Source: Algibacter_G agarivorans
GTDB taxonomy: Bacteria; Bacteroidota; Bacteroidia; Flavobacteriales; Flavobacteriaceae
Direction: 5' to 3'
DNA: 64,000 nt
Assembly (NCBI RefSeq): GCF_039543245.1
Contig: NZ_BAABJJ010000013.1
Span: 53,025 to 117,024, forward strand
The notes beneath the pieces are model-generated. The model was not told the DNA's origin and made no database searches. It saw only the letters and a list, made by a program, of their open reading frames with translations. Positions 33,419 through 43,042 of the stretch are shown piece after piece (position 1 is the stretch's first letter; every line of letters starts with the position of its first letter). Both the position numbers and the translations under genes were made by a program.

Positions 33419-33931
33419 ATGATGTCTCGTAAAAATAAAATAACTCTAACCATTTTAATAATTGGCGCCTTGTTTTTATCCTTAGTAATTTGGTATAAAT
33501 ATGAATATTCCATGTATAAGGTAGAGGCATACGAAGTGAATACTCCTAACTTAAACAAGAAACTTATCATTGCTACTCAAGGCAGTGAATTTAAAGATGC
33601 AATAACCAAACGGATTATAGATCATTACAAGCAAGATTCTATATTCATTAAAGTTATTGATGTGTCCTCACTACAAAAAATAGAACCAAAAAATTACAAT
33701 GCTATAGTAGTAATGCACACATGGGAGAATTGGAAACCACCTGTTGATGTACAGACATTTATTGATAGCACAAAAGATTTTCAGGATAGAATTATTGTAT
33801 TAACTACTTCAGGTAAAGGCACCTTCAAAATGGAAAATGTTGATACCATCACATGTGAATCTAAATTAGAAAACTCAGAATCTTATTCAAGTAAAATTAT
33901 TAAAAAGTTAACTCCTTTATTAAAACAATAA
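33419..33931 (+). CDS. Membrane-anchored flavodoxin-like protein
   Basis: 170 residues with one N-terminal helix (about 7-27). The rest has a flavodoxin-like order: KLIIATQGSEFKD, then a helix, IEPKNYNAIVVMHTWENW and DRIIVLTTSGKGTF. The usual phosphate loop is weak, so FMN binding is unsure. It may sit on the outside of the inner membrane. Two ATGs (33419 and 33422) are possible. It precedes the PNPOx gene by 13 bp. Confidence 0.6.
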   Translation: MMSRKNKITLTILIIGALFLSLVIWYKYEYSMYKVEAYEVNTPNLNKKLIIATQGSEFKDAITKRIIDHYKQDSIFIKVIDVSSLQKIEPKNYNAIVVMHTWENWKPPVDVQTFIDSTKDFQDRIIVLTTSGKGTFKMENVDTITCESKLENSESYSSKIIKKLTPLLKQ

Positions 33932-33944
33932 AACACTAAAAACA

Positions 33945-34466
33945 ATGATAACAGACATGAACACACAGCAATGCTTAAAAATACTTAATGACAATTACAT
34001 AGGTCATTTGGCTTACATATATAAAAATTTACCTTTTGTAATCCCGGTTACTTATTTTTATGATAAAAAAAACATTACAATTATTGGCTATACTGGTGAG
34101 GGGCATAAAACCAGAGCTTTAAAATTAAACAATCTTGTTGCACTCGAAGTTGTTGAAATAAAAGCTATTGACAATTGGAAATCTGTATTGGTCCAAGGTG
34201 CCTTTGAAGAACTAAAAGGCCCAGATGCAAAATATGAATTACATAAGTTTTCAATTGGTGTAAAAAAACTTATCGCTGAAAAAGAAAAAAAGGAGCTTAG
34301 ATTTATTCCACAAATTACTGGTAAGACCAATCCAGAGGCCAAACCAATAGTTTACCGTATAAATATTCATGAAATTACTGGTAAGGAGCGTAATTATGAA
34401 CAAGATACCATGTCAGAACCCTTCTTTAAAAAGCATAAGAAAGATATGGAATCCCAAAGCTATTAA
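33945..34466 (+). CDS. Pyridoxamine 5'-phosphate oxidase-like (NimA-type) flavin protein
   Basis: 173 residues with the split-barrel FMN-binding fold of PNPOx/NimA proteins: ILNDNYIGHLAYIYKNLPFVIPVTYFY near the N-terminus, then GEGHKTRALKLNNLVALEVVEI and SVLVQGAFEEL. Such proteins bind FMN, haem or F420 and serve in stress or nitro-compound reduction. Similar proteins are part of the mycobacterial DosR regulon, which parallels this one. An ATG 12 bp later is also possible. Confidence 0.85.
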   Translation: MITDMNTQQCLKILNDNYIGHLAYIYKNLPFVIPVTYFYDKKNITIIGYTGEGHKTRALKLNNLVALEVVEIKAIDNWKSVLVQGAFEELKGPDAKYELHKFSIGVKKLIAEKEKKELRFIPQITGKTNPEAKPIVYRINIHEITGKERNYEQDTMSEPFFKKHKKDMESQSY

Positions 34467-34490
34467 ACATCTTACAAAACACTAAACAAC

Positions 34491-34533
34491 TGATGGTTAT
34501 CATTTTGAGACTTAACTAATATGCATAGCTTTA
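34491..34533 (+). promoter_or_regulatory. Crp/Fnr-type box and promoter of the 34563 gene
   Basis: TGATGGTTATCA at 34491-34502, a 23-bp gap, then TAGCTTTA at 34526-34533. Confidence 0.78.
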
Positions 34534-34562
34534 TTTTATATTAACACTTAAATATTTGAATT

Positions 34563-35060
34563 ATGAAAAAATTAATTTTTGGTTTATTTATAATGGGATT
34601 AACCACCCAAATTTATGCGCAAGACCCAATACAGCTCCCTGAAGTGCACATAGTCCATAACTATATGTACCTAAGCGCTGCAGGCTCGGAAGATTTGGCT
34701 GTACCTGTTGAAAATCTACAGTTAAAAGTAAGTGATTTTGATGTTAAGGAATTGGATGTCTATTCGGAAGAATATGATCTATATGATGTTTATTTTATAA
34801 TTCCCGAAGGTAAAGTACTGGCTTCCTATGATAAGGATGGCAACCTATTAAGTACAGCTGAAAGATATAAAAACATTAAATTACCATTCCCTGTTTCAAA
34901 AGCAATTACTAAAAGGTTCCCTAACTGGGCAATATCGAAAAACATATACCTAGTTAATTATCACGAATCTGGCAACATAAGAAAGTTATATAAAGTTACC
35001 CTTGAGAATGGTAAAAAGCGTATTAAGGTTAAAGTGGATGATTTTGGAGATTTTAAATAG
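34563..35060 (+). CDS. Secreted protein of unknown function
   Basis: 165 residues. Signal peptide (FGLFIMGLTTQIYAQ). The mature part reads like a BLIP/PepSY-related fold: IIPEGKVLASYDKDGNLLSTAERY and a later segment KLYKVTLENGKKRIKVKVDDFG. No enzyme motif is seen. It is under a box and is followed 89 bp later by the broken DUF6544-like gene. Confidence 0.68.
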   Translation: MKKLIFGLFIMGLTTQIYAQDPIQLPEVHIVHNYMYLSAAGSEDLAVPVENLQLKVSDFDVKELDVYSEEYDLYDVYFIIPEGKVLASYDKDGNLLSTAERYKNIKLPFPVSKAITKRFPNWAISKNIYLVNYHESGNIRKLYKVTLENGKKRIKVKVDDFGDFK

Positions 35061-35149
35061 TAACTAGTTTTCAATATTCAATAGAGTGTTTGTATGCTGT
35101 ATAGCTTCTAAAGCTATTACAAACTACAGATATTTATAATCATGAAAAT

Positions 35150-35557
35150 ATGAAATGGGTTTTCACTATTATCCTACTCTCTCATGGTCTTATACATTTA
35201 ATGGGTTTTACAAAAGCCTTTCAACTTACAGAAATTAATCTATTGACCCAAAGTATCCCTAAACCTCTAGGAGTGCTTTGGGCTTTCGCCTCTTTTTTAT
35301 TTTTGCTTATTGTTTTTCTTTTCTTTTTAAAAATTAAATGGTGGTTTACAATAGCCTTTATTGCAGTTATTATTTCTCAATTTTTAATTGTTACATATAG
35401 GAAAGATGCAAAATTTGGCACATTTATAAATATTGTTATTTTGTTAGTTAGTCTTGTTGCTTACGGCAATTTTCAATTTAACAATAAGGTTCAAAAAGAG
35501 TCCATAAAAACATTTCAGAGCATTAAACCATCTAATACCAATTTACTTATTAAATGA
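35150..35557 (+). CDS. N-terminal membrane part of a broken DUF6544-like gene
   Basis: 135 residues with four helices (about 3-20, 38-62, 65-82 and 88-108). It starts with MKWVFTIILLSHGLIHLMGF, a pattern typical of the membrane half of DUF6544-family proteins of about 380 residues. The frame ends at 35557 with an unrelated tail, and the usual large soluble domain is missing. Only its C-terminal end is found, at 35599-35823. The peptide may still be made. Confidence 0.65.
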   Translation: MKWVFTIILLSHGLIHLMGFTKAFQLTEINLLTQSIPKPLGVLWAFASFLFLLIVFLFFLKIKWWFTIAFIAVIISQFLIVTYRKDAKFGTFINIVILLVSLVAYGNFQFNNKVQKESIKTFQSIKPSNTNLLIK

Positions 35558-35598
35558 CGTATAGAAAGTGTTTCAGGAATTTTCAAGTTTAACACTAA

Positions 35599-35823
35599 AG
35601 GCGATTAATTGCCTTTGAAACCTACCGTTATTTTGGTGGAAATGAGGGTTCAAAACTAGAAAAACGGGTTGTCAATATGACAGATCACAAAGTCTTTAAT
35701 GGCTATAAAATTCCATATAAATATGAAGTTTCTTGGCAATTAAAAGAAGGCGATTTTAATTGGTTAAATCTTGAAATTACAGATTTAGAATATAATACAC
35801 TAAACCCATATGAAACTAAGTAA
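35599..35823 (+). pseudogene. C-terminal remnant of the DUF6544-like gene
   Basis: A frame without its own start runs from 35599 to a TAA at 35823 and reads FETYRYFGGNEGSK, YKIPYKYEVSWQLKEGDFNW and LEITDLEYN, the usual end of the same protein family whose membrane half is at 35150. It is in another frame and several hundred bases of the middle are gone. An internal deletion has destroyed the gene. Confidence 0.7.
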
Positions 35824-35859
35824 ACCGGCGCCAAGCAAAAAAACATATGATGGCTATTA

Positions 35860-35902
35860 TGATAAATATCATTTCAAAAACTAAGCAATTCCTCTAATTT
35901 TA
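35860..35902 (+). promoter_or_regulatory. Crp/Fnr-type box and promoter of the second universal stress protein
   Basis: TGATAAATATCA at 35860-35871, a 23-bp gap, then TAATTTTA at 35895-35902. The start codon is at 35924. Confidence 0.78.
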
Positions 35903-35923
35903 CTAAGTTAAAAACACATTATA

Positions 35924-36820
35924 ATGAAAACCATACTATATGCTACAGATTGTACTTCCAATGCTGCTTCAACGTTAAAATATGCCTATCGTTTTAGCGC
36001 TATTATGAAAGCAGAGTTACATATTTTACACGTTTACAATTTTCCTCCAATTAATCTTTCAACTATTCAGCCTTTAGAGTCATTGAAAAAAAGAATGCAC
36101 AAAGAGCAAATAGAACTTGTAAACAAATATTGTGCAGAACATCTTAAAAATGAATTTTGCCAAAAACCTATTACTTTTCATGTGGTTGAAAACAGCTCTG
36201 TTTCCGATAGCGTTTTGCGCCTTTCTAAAATATTAAGCCCAGATTTAATTATTATAGGTATGAAAGACAGCCATAGTACTAGAGGTTATTTTTCTGGTAA
36301 TATTGCCAATTTATTACTTGATAAAATTGAAGCACCATTATTAATTGTACCAAATCATATACCCTATAATGTTCTTGAAACTATAGTATATGCTACTGAT
36401 TTTGAGGAAGCAGATATTTTATCGATTAAAAAACTTATAGAAATAGCAAGACCATTTGAAGCACTTATAGAAATTGTACATGTTTATGAAATGAATAAAC
36501 ACCTAGCACGAGAAAACATGGAAAAGTTTAAAAACATACTTTTAAAACAGGTTTCTTATCCAGAAATAACATTTAGAAGTATTTTGTCTAGTAAAATAAA
36601 ATTGGGTTTATTAAGTGTTTTGAACAATGGAAAAGCAAGCATGTTAGCTATGTTAGAACGCAAACATGGATGGAGTTTTTCTAATGTTTTTCATAAAGAT
36701 TTAGTGAAAGATATGGAAGCTTCGGTAGAGATACCCATACTTGCGTTTAATAAACATAGCACTAAAATTAAACTTCAAAATACAAACGTAAATAACTCCA
36801 AAAACAAATTAGCGTATTGA
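35924..36820 (+). CDS. Universal stress protein, two UspA domains
   Basis: 298 residues with two UspA folds (about 1-140 and 148-285). N-terminal TILYATDCTSNAASTLKYA and the second-domain start TIVYATDFEEADILSIKKL show the repeat. The nucleotide-binding glycine motif is worn in both halves (first: IIGMKDSHSTRGYFSGNIA), so it may be a non-ATP-binding member. Separate in sequence from the one at 3686 and under its own box. Confidence 0.86.
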   Translation: MKTILYATDCTSNAASTLKYAYRFSAIMKAELHILHVYNFPPINLSTIQPLESLKKRMHKEQIELVNKYCAEHLKNEFCQKPITFHVVENSSVSDSVLRLSKILSPDLIIIGMKDSHSTRGYFSGNIANLLLDKIEAPLLIVPNHIPYNVLETIVYATDFEEADILSIKKLIEIARPFEALIEIVHVYEMNKHLARENMEKFKNILLKQVSYPEITFRSILSSKIKLGLLSVLNNGKASMLAMLERKHGWSFSNVFHKDLVKDMEASVEIPILAFNKHSTKIKLQNTNVNNSKNKLAY

Positions 36821-36861
36821 TTAAGCTATCAAAATCAAAAAACAATTAATATTAATCTAAC

Positions 36862-36904
36862 TGATTGATATCATTTGTAATACCCTTCATCTAATGTATT
36901 TTTA
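36862..36904 (+). promoter_or_regulatory. Crp/Fnr-type box and promoter of the GH130/GT4 operon
   Basis: TGATTGATATCA at 36862-36873, a 23-bp gap, then TATTTTTA at 36897-36904. The start codon is at 36953. Confidence 0.78.
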
Positions 36905-36952
36905 AGCTGTTTTTATAGTTTCACGGAAACAGATTCAAAAATAAACAAACAG

Positions 36953-37990
36953 ATGAAGGGGTTAGAAAAATACGGAATTCTTTTGAGCCCAACAGAAAAC
37001 GAATTCGAAAACGATGGTGTCTTTAATCCTGGTATTTACCAAGATGGAGATACGGTTCATATCCTTTACAGGGCAGTACAACACGGTAATTTTTCTACCA
37101 TTGGGTATGCAAAAACAGATGGTCCATACAAAATAAAAGAACGCTATAATTATCCTTTAATAACAAGAGATTTAGATTATGAGAAACACGGTGTAGAGGA
37201 TGCAAGAATCACAAAAATTGACGATACTTATTACATACTTTATACGGCTTATGATGGCATAAATACCTTGGGGGCTTTGGCTACCTCAAAAGATTTAGTG
37301 CACTTTGAGAAACAGGGCATTATAACCCCACAAGTCAATTATAAAGAGTACGAAAACTTAGTTAAATGTTGTGATAAAAAAGGACTAAACCCTAAATACC
37401 ACCATTACTTTCGTCTTTTTGCCAAAATTGGATTGGTAGATGAAAAACACAGACTTTTAAGAGATAAGGATATTGTATTATTTCCAAAAAAAATAAACGG
37501 AAAATTTGCCATGTTACACCGTATTTGGCCTGGGATTCAAATCGTTTATTTTGACGACTGGAAAGATTTAACAAAAAGTTTTTGGGAAGATTATATTAAG
37601 AATTTAACAGATTATATAGTTTTAGACCCAAAAGGCATTTTTGAAGTTAATTATATTGGTGCTGGAGGCCCTCCAATAGAAACTGAATTCGGTTGGTTGT
37701 TAATTTACCACGGGGTTCAGGAAACAACAAAAGGGCGTACTTACCATGCAAAAGCAGCTTTATTGAATATAGATAAACCAGAAATTGAAATATCAAGGTT
37801 ACCATATCCTTTATTTTCTCCAACAAAAAAATGGGAAAAACATGGTGTTGTAGATAATGTTGTTTTCCCTACTGGGCATGCCATATTTGGTGACGATTTA
37901 TATGTGTATTATGGTGCGGCAGATACGTACACTGGTGTCGTAAAAATGAGCTTAAATAAACTGTTACAGGAATTAAGAAAACAACCTTAA
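36953..37990 (+). CDS. GH130-family glycoside phosphorylase
   Basis: 345 residues, five-bladed propeller. Family marks are FNPGIYQDGDTVHILYRA, HGVEDARITKID and the catalytic Asp region near the N-terminus, with LIYHGV and YYGAADTYTGV near the end. GH130 enzymes phosphorolyse or hydrolyse beta-mannosides (for example beta-1,2-mannan). The next gene, 7 bp on, is a glycosyltransferase, so the pair may make and recycle a mannoside reserve or surface glycan. Exact linkage unknown. Confidence 0.88.
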   Translation: MKGLEKYGILLSPTENEFENDGVFNPGIYQDGDTVHILYRAVQHGNFSTIGYAKTDGPYKIKERYNYPLITRDLDYEKHGVEDARITKIDDTYYILYTAYDGINTLGALATSKDLVHFEKQGIITPQVNYKEYENLVKCCDKKGLNPKYHHYFRLFAKIGLVDEKHRLLRDKDIVLFPKKINGKFAMLHRIWPGIQIVYFDDWKDLTKSFWEDYIKNLTDYIVLDPKGIFEVNYIGAGGPPIETEFGWLLIYHGVQETTKGRTYHAKAALLNIDKPEIEISRLPYPLFSPTKKWEKHGVVDNVVFPTGHAIFGDDLYVYYGAADTYTGVVKMSLNKLLQELRKQP

Positions 37991-37997
37991 AAAAACT

Positions 37998-40298
37998 ATG
38001 AAATTTTTAGAAAGAGGAATAAAAATGTTAGTTGTTGGCTCATACCCACCAAGAAAATGCGGAATAGCAACTTTTTCTAATGATACCGTTAATGCCATAA
38101 GTAGTATGTTTGGAAGTACACTGCCCATAGAAGTATGCGCATTGCAAAATGAAGAACCCAAACTATCGTATGGAGAAGAAGTGTCCTATATATTATTTAC
38201 CTCAATTCTAGAAAATTACAGTTTGATTGCTGAAAAAATTAACGAAAGAAATGATATTGGTTTAGTTTGTATACAACACGAATTTGGTTTATATGGTGGG
38301 GTTCATGGAGATTATTTATTAGCATTCTTACTTGCATTGAATAAACCGGTAATAACGGTTTTTCATACGGTATTGCCAAATCCAGATGAAAAACGGAAAA
38401 AAGTGATTCAAACCATAGAAACACTTTCAGATAGACTTATTGCACTTACTAATAAATCTAAAAAAATACTTGTAGAAGACTATAAATGTGCACAACACAA
38501 AGTTATAATTATCCCGCACGGTACTCACACTGTACTTTGGGAACAGAAAAAAGCATTAAAAATTAAGTATGGATACCGTGATAAAATGGTATTGTCAACA
38601 TTTGGCCTGCTTAGTGAAAATAAAAATATAGAAACTGCTTTATATGCTTTAAAAGATGTTGTTAAAAAACACCCTAATGTGGTTTACTTGGTAATAGGAA
38701 AAACACATCCCGAAATCATAAAAAAAGAAGGTGAAGCTTATCGCAATCGGCTGTTAGAAATTACTAGAAAACTTAAGCTTCAAGACCATATAATTTTCAT
38801 TAATAAATATTTAGAGTTAAAGCAACTCCTCGAATATTTAACACTATCAAATATCTATTTATTCACATCTAAAGATCCTAACCAAGCTGTTAGTGGTACA
38901 TTAGTATATGCGCTTAGTTGTGGATGTGCAGTAATTTCGAATCCTATACCTCATGCAATAGAAGTTTTAAAAAACGAAAATGGTGTACTGTTAGAAAATT
39001 TTGGAGATAGTAATGAGCTTAAGTATAACATATTAGATCTCATAGAAAATAAAAATAAGCGTACTAAAATAGCTAAAAATGCTTTTGCGAATATTCGATA
39101 TTCAACTTGGGAAAATGTAGCCATAAAATACGGGTTACTTTTTGGAAAACTAACAGAGCGCATAGAAGACCTAAGATTTAATTTACCACCAATTAAGCTG
39201 AATCATATTCAAAAACTTACTACCAATCACGGTATACTACAATTTTCAAATTTTAGTGAGCCAGACATAAACTCAGGCTATACTTTAGATGATAATGCTA
39301 GAGCTCTAATAAATATGGTGATGCATTATAATTTATATGGAAAAAAGAGTGTGCTTAACTACGCAGATATTTATCTAAGCTTTATAGAAAACATACAAAG
39401 AGATAATGGTTGGTTTGACAATTATATGAACTATAAACTCGAGTTAACAAAGAATAATTATAAAACTAATCTTGAAGATGCCAATGGAAGGGCTATTTGG
39501 AGCTTGGGATACGTTATAGGGCATCAGGAAAAACTGCCTATAGGGTTTATTCAACGTGCCGAAAAATGTTTACAAAAAACTATAGAAAGAATAGATGAAA
39601 TTAATTCACCAAGAGCCATTGCTTATGCAATTAAAGGACTGTGCCATTATTATACAACCAACTCTGATATATTGATTAAAATTAAAGTGGAAAGTTTGGC
39701 AAATAAGCTTTTACAACACTACAAAGTAAACTATGAAGAAGGTTGGCATTGGTATGAAGACTACCTCACTTATGCCAATAATATATTGCCAGAAGCCATG
39801 ATGTATAGTTACTTAATGACAAAAAACGAAGATTATAAAAAAATAGCTGAAATTACTTTTGATTTTTTATTATCACAATATTTTATGAAGCGTCAAATAA
39901 AAGTAATATCAAATAGAGGATGGTTTAAGAAAAAAAATGAACGTAAATTTCATGGTGAACAACCTATAGAAATAGCGACTACTATTATTGCTTTAGATTT
40001 ATTTTATAGAATAACTGGAAAAATTAAATATAAAAATCAACTTGAAATTGCCTTTAGCTGGTTTTTAGGAAACAACCACCTTAACCAAATTATGTATAAT
40101 CCTGAAAACGGTGCTTCTTACGATGGTTTAGAAGATACCCACGTAAATATTAATCAAGGAGCAGAATCCACGCTATGCTTTTTTAAAGCTCAAATGATAA
40201 TGGATAAATATAATAGAAAAGTAACCGTATATTCGTACCGTAAAGCCAAGTCTAAACGGCAATGGGACCATATTTTTCCTGCTATTTTAAATGCTTAA
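37998..40298 (+). CDS. GT4-type glycosyltransferase with alpha-helical barrel tail
   Basis: 766 residues. Residues 1 to about 395 are a GT-B fold (KMLVVGSYPPRKCGIATF, HEFGLYGGVHGDYLL, and the donor part LSTFGLLSENKNIETALYAL and SGTLVYALSCG). Residues about 400-766 are an (alpha/alpha) barrel, with repeated helices and conserved DDNARALI and EDTHVNINQGAEST, as in glycosidases or cellobiose-epimerase-like proteins. A transferase and a possible glycan-processing domain in one chain beside GH130 is a recurrent Bacteroidota arrangement. The product is unknown. Confidence 0.85.
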   Translation: MKFLERGIKMLVVGSYPPRKCGIATFSNDTVNAISSMFGSTLPIEVCALQNEEPKLSYGEEVSYILFTSILENYSLIAEKINERNDIGLVCIQHEFGLYGGVHGDYLLAFLLALNKPVITVFHTVLPNPDEKRKKVIQTIETLSDRLIALTNKSKKILVEDYKCAQHKVIIIPHGTHTVLWEQKKALKIKYGYRDKMVLSTFGLLSENKNIETALYALKDVVKKHPNVVYLVIGKTHPEIIKKEGEAYRNRLLEITRKLKLQDHIIFINKYLELKQLLEYLTLSNIYLFTSKDPNQAVSGTLVYALSCGCAVISNPIPHAIEVLKNENGVLLENFGDSNELKYNILDLIENKNKRTKIAKNAFANIRYSTWENVAIKYGLLFGKLTERIEDLRFNLPPIKLNHIQKLTTNHGILQFSNFSEPDINSGYTLDDNARALINMVMHYNLYGKKSVLNYADIYLSFIENIQRDNGWFDNYMNYKLELTKNNYKTNLEDANGRAIWSLGYVIGHQEKLPIGFIQRAEKCLQKTIERIDEINSPRAIAYAIKGLCHYYTTNSDILIKIKVESLANKLLQHYKVNYEEGWHWYEDYLTYANNILPEAMMYSYLMTKNEDYKKIAEITFDFLLSQYFMKRQIKVISNRGWFKKKNERKFHGEQPIEIATTIIALDLFYRITGKIKYKNQLEIAFSWFLGNNHLNQIMYNPENGASYDGLEDTHVNINQGAESTLCFFKAQMIMDKYNRKVTVYSYRKAKSKRQWDHIFPAILNA

Positions 40299-40333
40299 AT
40301 TTACTCAAATAGCAGGAACTGATAATATGATGC

Positions 40334-41323
40334 TTAATCTTTTTGCTTTTTATCCTCTTTTTGCTGTTGTCGTTCCAATTTTCTAAAATAACCACGCGTT
40401 AAAAAATTATGCTTAAAAGCTTCCATATTTTGGTTGAACTTATCTGTACCTTCATTAATATTTTTAATAGTTTCTTTAAGACTTTCAACAAATTCAACAT
40501 CATTTGAAAGGTAATTTAGGGCCCCCTCGCCTTCTTTCGCATTGGCAATAGTTTCATTCATATTAATAATAACATCAGTTATTTCACTGGTGGAATTTTC
40601 CAAATTAGTAATAATGTTTTTTATTTTTTGAGATTGCAAAGAATCATTCAATAAAGTACCAGCAATACTTTCATTAAAGTTGATTGAAGAAATTATACCG
40701 TTTAACTCTTTTATAGATTTTGATGCTTCAATACTCGTAATTCTCAACTGATTTACAGTTTGTTTAAGATTGTTAGACACAATAGTATCGTTTATAAGCA
40801 TTCCAAATGTGCCTTTACTATTTGCCATAGCATCAGCTATTTTTAATAATTTGGCTGTTAATAAAGCAGCATTTTCATTGGTAACACTTAAGGTATTTAA
40901 CATATCTGAAGTTCCAATTTTTGTATATGACTTGATAACATCTCCAGATGAAATAGATCCATTAACCCCATCTCCAGGAATAATATTTACAATCATATTT
41001 CCTACCAATCCATCTGTCCCTATAGTTGCAATAGCATCCTTTTTAATATGATTTATCATTTTTTCATCTATTAACATAACTACATTTATTGTAGAATCGT
41101 TTATCATAGTTATGGACTTTACCGTACCAACATTAATACCAGAATAACGCACATTGTTACCATTTATTAGTCCATTAACATTATTAAAATTGGTGCTTAT
41201 TGAAAAAGTTTTAGCAAATATATTTTGACGTTGACCAATAAAATAAATGGCTACTATAAAAATGAATAATCCTATAATAACAAAAATTCCTAGTTTTAGT
41301 TTTTCGTTTATTGTTTTTTGCAT
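40334..41323 (-). CDS. mlaD: MlaD-like MCE protein
   Basis: 329 residues. An N-terminal anchor helix (about 10-30) precedes an MCE domain (about 35-115: NVNGLINGNNVRYSGINVG, TIGTDGLVGNMIVNI), and a long helical tail (about 150-310) follows, as in flavobacterial MlaD. It carries phospholipids between the inner and outer membranes with the MlaE permease and MlaF ATPase encoded before it. Third in the operon; it converges with the GT gene (36 bp between stops). Confidence 0.9.
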   Translation of the reverse strand: MQKTINEKLKLGIFVIIGLFIFIVAIYFIGQRQNIFAKTFSISTNFNNVNGLINGNNVRYSGINVGTVKSITMINDSTINVVMLIDEKMINHIKKDAIATIGTDGLVGNMIVNIIPGDGVNGSISSGDVIKSYTKIGTSDMLNTLSVTNENAALLTAKLLKIADAMANSKGTFGMLINDTIVSNNLKQTVNQLRITSIEASKSIKELNGIISSINFNESIAGTLLNDSLQSQKIKNIITNLENSTSEITDVIINMNETIANAKEGEGALNYLSNDVEFVESLKETIKNINEGTDKFNQNMEAFKHNFLTRGYFRKLERQQQKEDKKQKD

Positions 41324-41335
41324 GATTACTATGTT

Positions 41336-42115
41336 TTATTTAAAAAACGCTTTCACCTTTTCATCTTTTGATGCTTTTAATTCCTCAAAAGTGCCTTCGG
41401 CATAATTTATACCATCTACCAATAAAATCATGCGTTCGGATACAACTCGTGCACAATCAACATCATGGGTTATAATAAGTGATGATGTTTTATACTGACG
41501 CTGAATACGACGCATAAGCTCTATGATTTCTTTAGCAGTTATAGGGTCCAGCCCACTTGTGGGCTCATCATATAAAATAATTTTCGGTTTTAATATTAAG
41601 GTTCTAGCTAATGCTACGCGACGTTTCATACCCCCAGAAAGTTCGGCAGGCATTAAATCTATAGCATCCGCCAATCCAACACTTTCTAAGGCTTCGGTAA
41701 CCAATTGAGTCGTATCGGTAATAGTTCCAAATTTGTGTTTGTGCCTCCTTAAAGGAAACTCTAAATTTTCTCTTACCGTCATGGAATCATATAAAGCACT
41801 TCCTTGAAATAGAAACCCGATTTCGGTACGCAATTCATCTAAATCCATACGGTTTAATGTGGTAATATCCTTATCCATTACTTTTATACTACCAGAATCT
41901 GCTTGCATTAAACCGACCAAACATTTTATCATTACTGACTTTCCAGAACCCGATTTGCCCATTATAACAAGGTTTTCACCTTCAAAAAGCTCTAAATTAA
42001 ATCCATTTAAAACTTGGTTATTGCCAAAGGCCTTTTTTAAATCTTTAATTTCAAGCATTACCTTTTTAGAGACTACCGTTTCAATTCCTTCTTGTATGTT
42101 TTGTATTTGTTTCAT
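41336..42115 (-). CDS. mlaF: MlaF-like ABC transporter ATPase
   Basis: 259 residues. Walker A MGKSGSGKS, signature ELSGGMKRR, Walker B ILYDEPTSGLDP and the H-loop THDVD are all present. It is the ATPase of a phospholipid transporter and sits between the MlaE and MlaD genes (3 and 12 bp gaps). Confidence 0.92.
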   Translation of the reverse strand: MKQIQNIQEGIETVVSKKVMLEIKDLKKAFGNNQVLNGFNLELFEGENLVIMGKSGSGKSVMIKCLVGLMQADSGSIKVMDKDITTLNRMDLDELRTEIGFLFQGSALYDSMTVRENLEFPLRRHKHKFGTITDTTQLVTEALESVGLADAIDLMPAELSGGMKRRVALARTLILKPKIILYDEPTSGLDPITAKEIIELMRRIQRQYKTSSLIITHDVDCARVVSERMILLVDGINYAEGTFEELKASKDEKVKAFFK

Positions 42116-42118
42116 CTT

Positions 42119-42889
42119 TTAAATTTCAAAAAATATATCGGTTACAAATACAGCAACAAAGTCGATTATAAACAATAGCATAGATGAAAACACCACAGCA
42201 GAATTTGCTGCCAACCCCACGCCTACTGTTCCTTTTTTACAGTAATACCCTTTAAAACATCCAACAAGCCCGATTGCAAAACCGAAGAAATACGTTTTAA
42301 TCGTTGCTGGAACAATATCTCCAAATTCGAGAGAATCAAATACTTTATTAAAATATAATTGAAACGATACTTCGCCTTTAATGTTTTCAATAAGATAAGA
42401 ACCATATAGGGCTATGGCATCACCTAAAATAACTAATATGGGCAGCATAAGTGTTGCTGCTAAAATTCTTGTAACTACTAAATATTTAAAGGGATTGGTG
42501 CCCGAAACCTCCATGGCATCAATTTGCTCGGTTACCCGCATAGAACCTAATTCGGCACCTATGCCAGAAGCAATACGCCCTGCAAATGTTAAAGCTATTA
42601 TTACGGGACCAATTTCTCTAATAATGGAAATGCTTACCATAGAAGGCATCCAAGATTCAGCACCAAATTCTTCTAATGTTGGTCGGGTTTGTAGGGTTAT
42701 TACCAAACCAATAATAAAACCCGTAACACCAACTAATAATAAGGACTTGTTTCCTATACTATAACATTGCCTTAATAACTCATTAAACTCGAAAGGTTTG
42801 CTGAAAAGTTCTTTAAAAAATCGACGTGCAAAATATGTGATTTCACCAATCTCCGTTAAAAAAGACTTTATTTTGATTAATTTCAACAT
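42119..42889 (-). CDS. mlaE: MlaE-like ABC transporter permease
   Basis: 256 residues with five to six helices. The family core is visible: PVIIALTFAGRIASGIGAEL, TEQIDAMEVSG and the LVVTRILAATLMLPIL helix. It is first in the mlaEFD operon, which begins from its own box at 42941-42952. Known systems keep the outer membrane asymmetric by moving phospholipids. Confidence 0.92.
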   Translation of the reverse strand: MLKLIKIKSFLTEIGEITYFARRFFKELFSKPFEFNELLRQCYSIGNKSLLLVGVTGFIIGLVITLQTRPTLEEFGAESWMPSMVSISIIREIGPVIIALTFAGRIASGIGAELGSMRVTEQIDAMEVSGTNPFKYLVVTRILAATLMLPILVILGDAIALYGSYLIENIKGEVSFQLYFNKVFDSLEFGDIVPATIKTYFFGFAIGLVGCFKGYYCKKGTVGVGLAANSAVVFSSMLLFIIDFVAVFVTDIFFEI

Positions 42890-42909
42890 AAAGCAGATAT
42901 TATATTAAT

Positions 42910-42952
42910 TAAATTTATGACATCACAATTACATATAAAATGATTAAAATCA
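42910..42952 (-). promoter_or_regulatory. Crp/Fnr-type box and promoter of mlaEFD
   Basis: TGATTAAAATCA at 42941-42952. Read leftward, a 23-bp gap and then TAAATTTA (42917-42910). The mlaE start codon is at 42889. Confidence 0.78.
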
Positions 42953-42961
42953 TATAGTTAC

Positions 42962-43004
42962 TGATGAATATCATTGCAATAGCAGCGAGTTAGCTATACT
43001 TTTA
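42962..43004 (+). promoter_or_regulatory. Crp/Fnr-type box and promoter of the patatin gene
   Basis: TGATGAATATCA at 42962-42973, a 23-bp gap, then TACTTTTA at 42997-43004. A short tandem repeat places a second CTATACTTTTA 19 bp later (about 43013-43023). The two boxes of this divergent region are only 9 bp apart. Confidence 0.75.
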
Positions 43005-43042
43005 GTTAGTTAACTATACTTTTAATGTTATTTATGTAGCAG

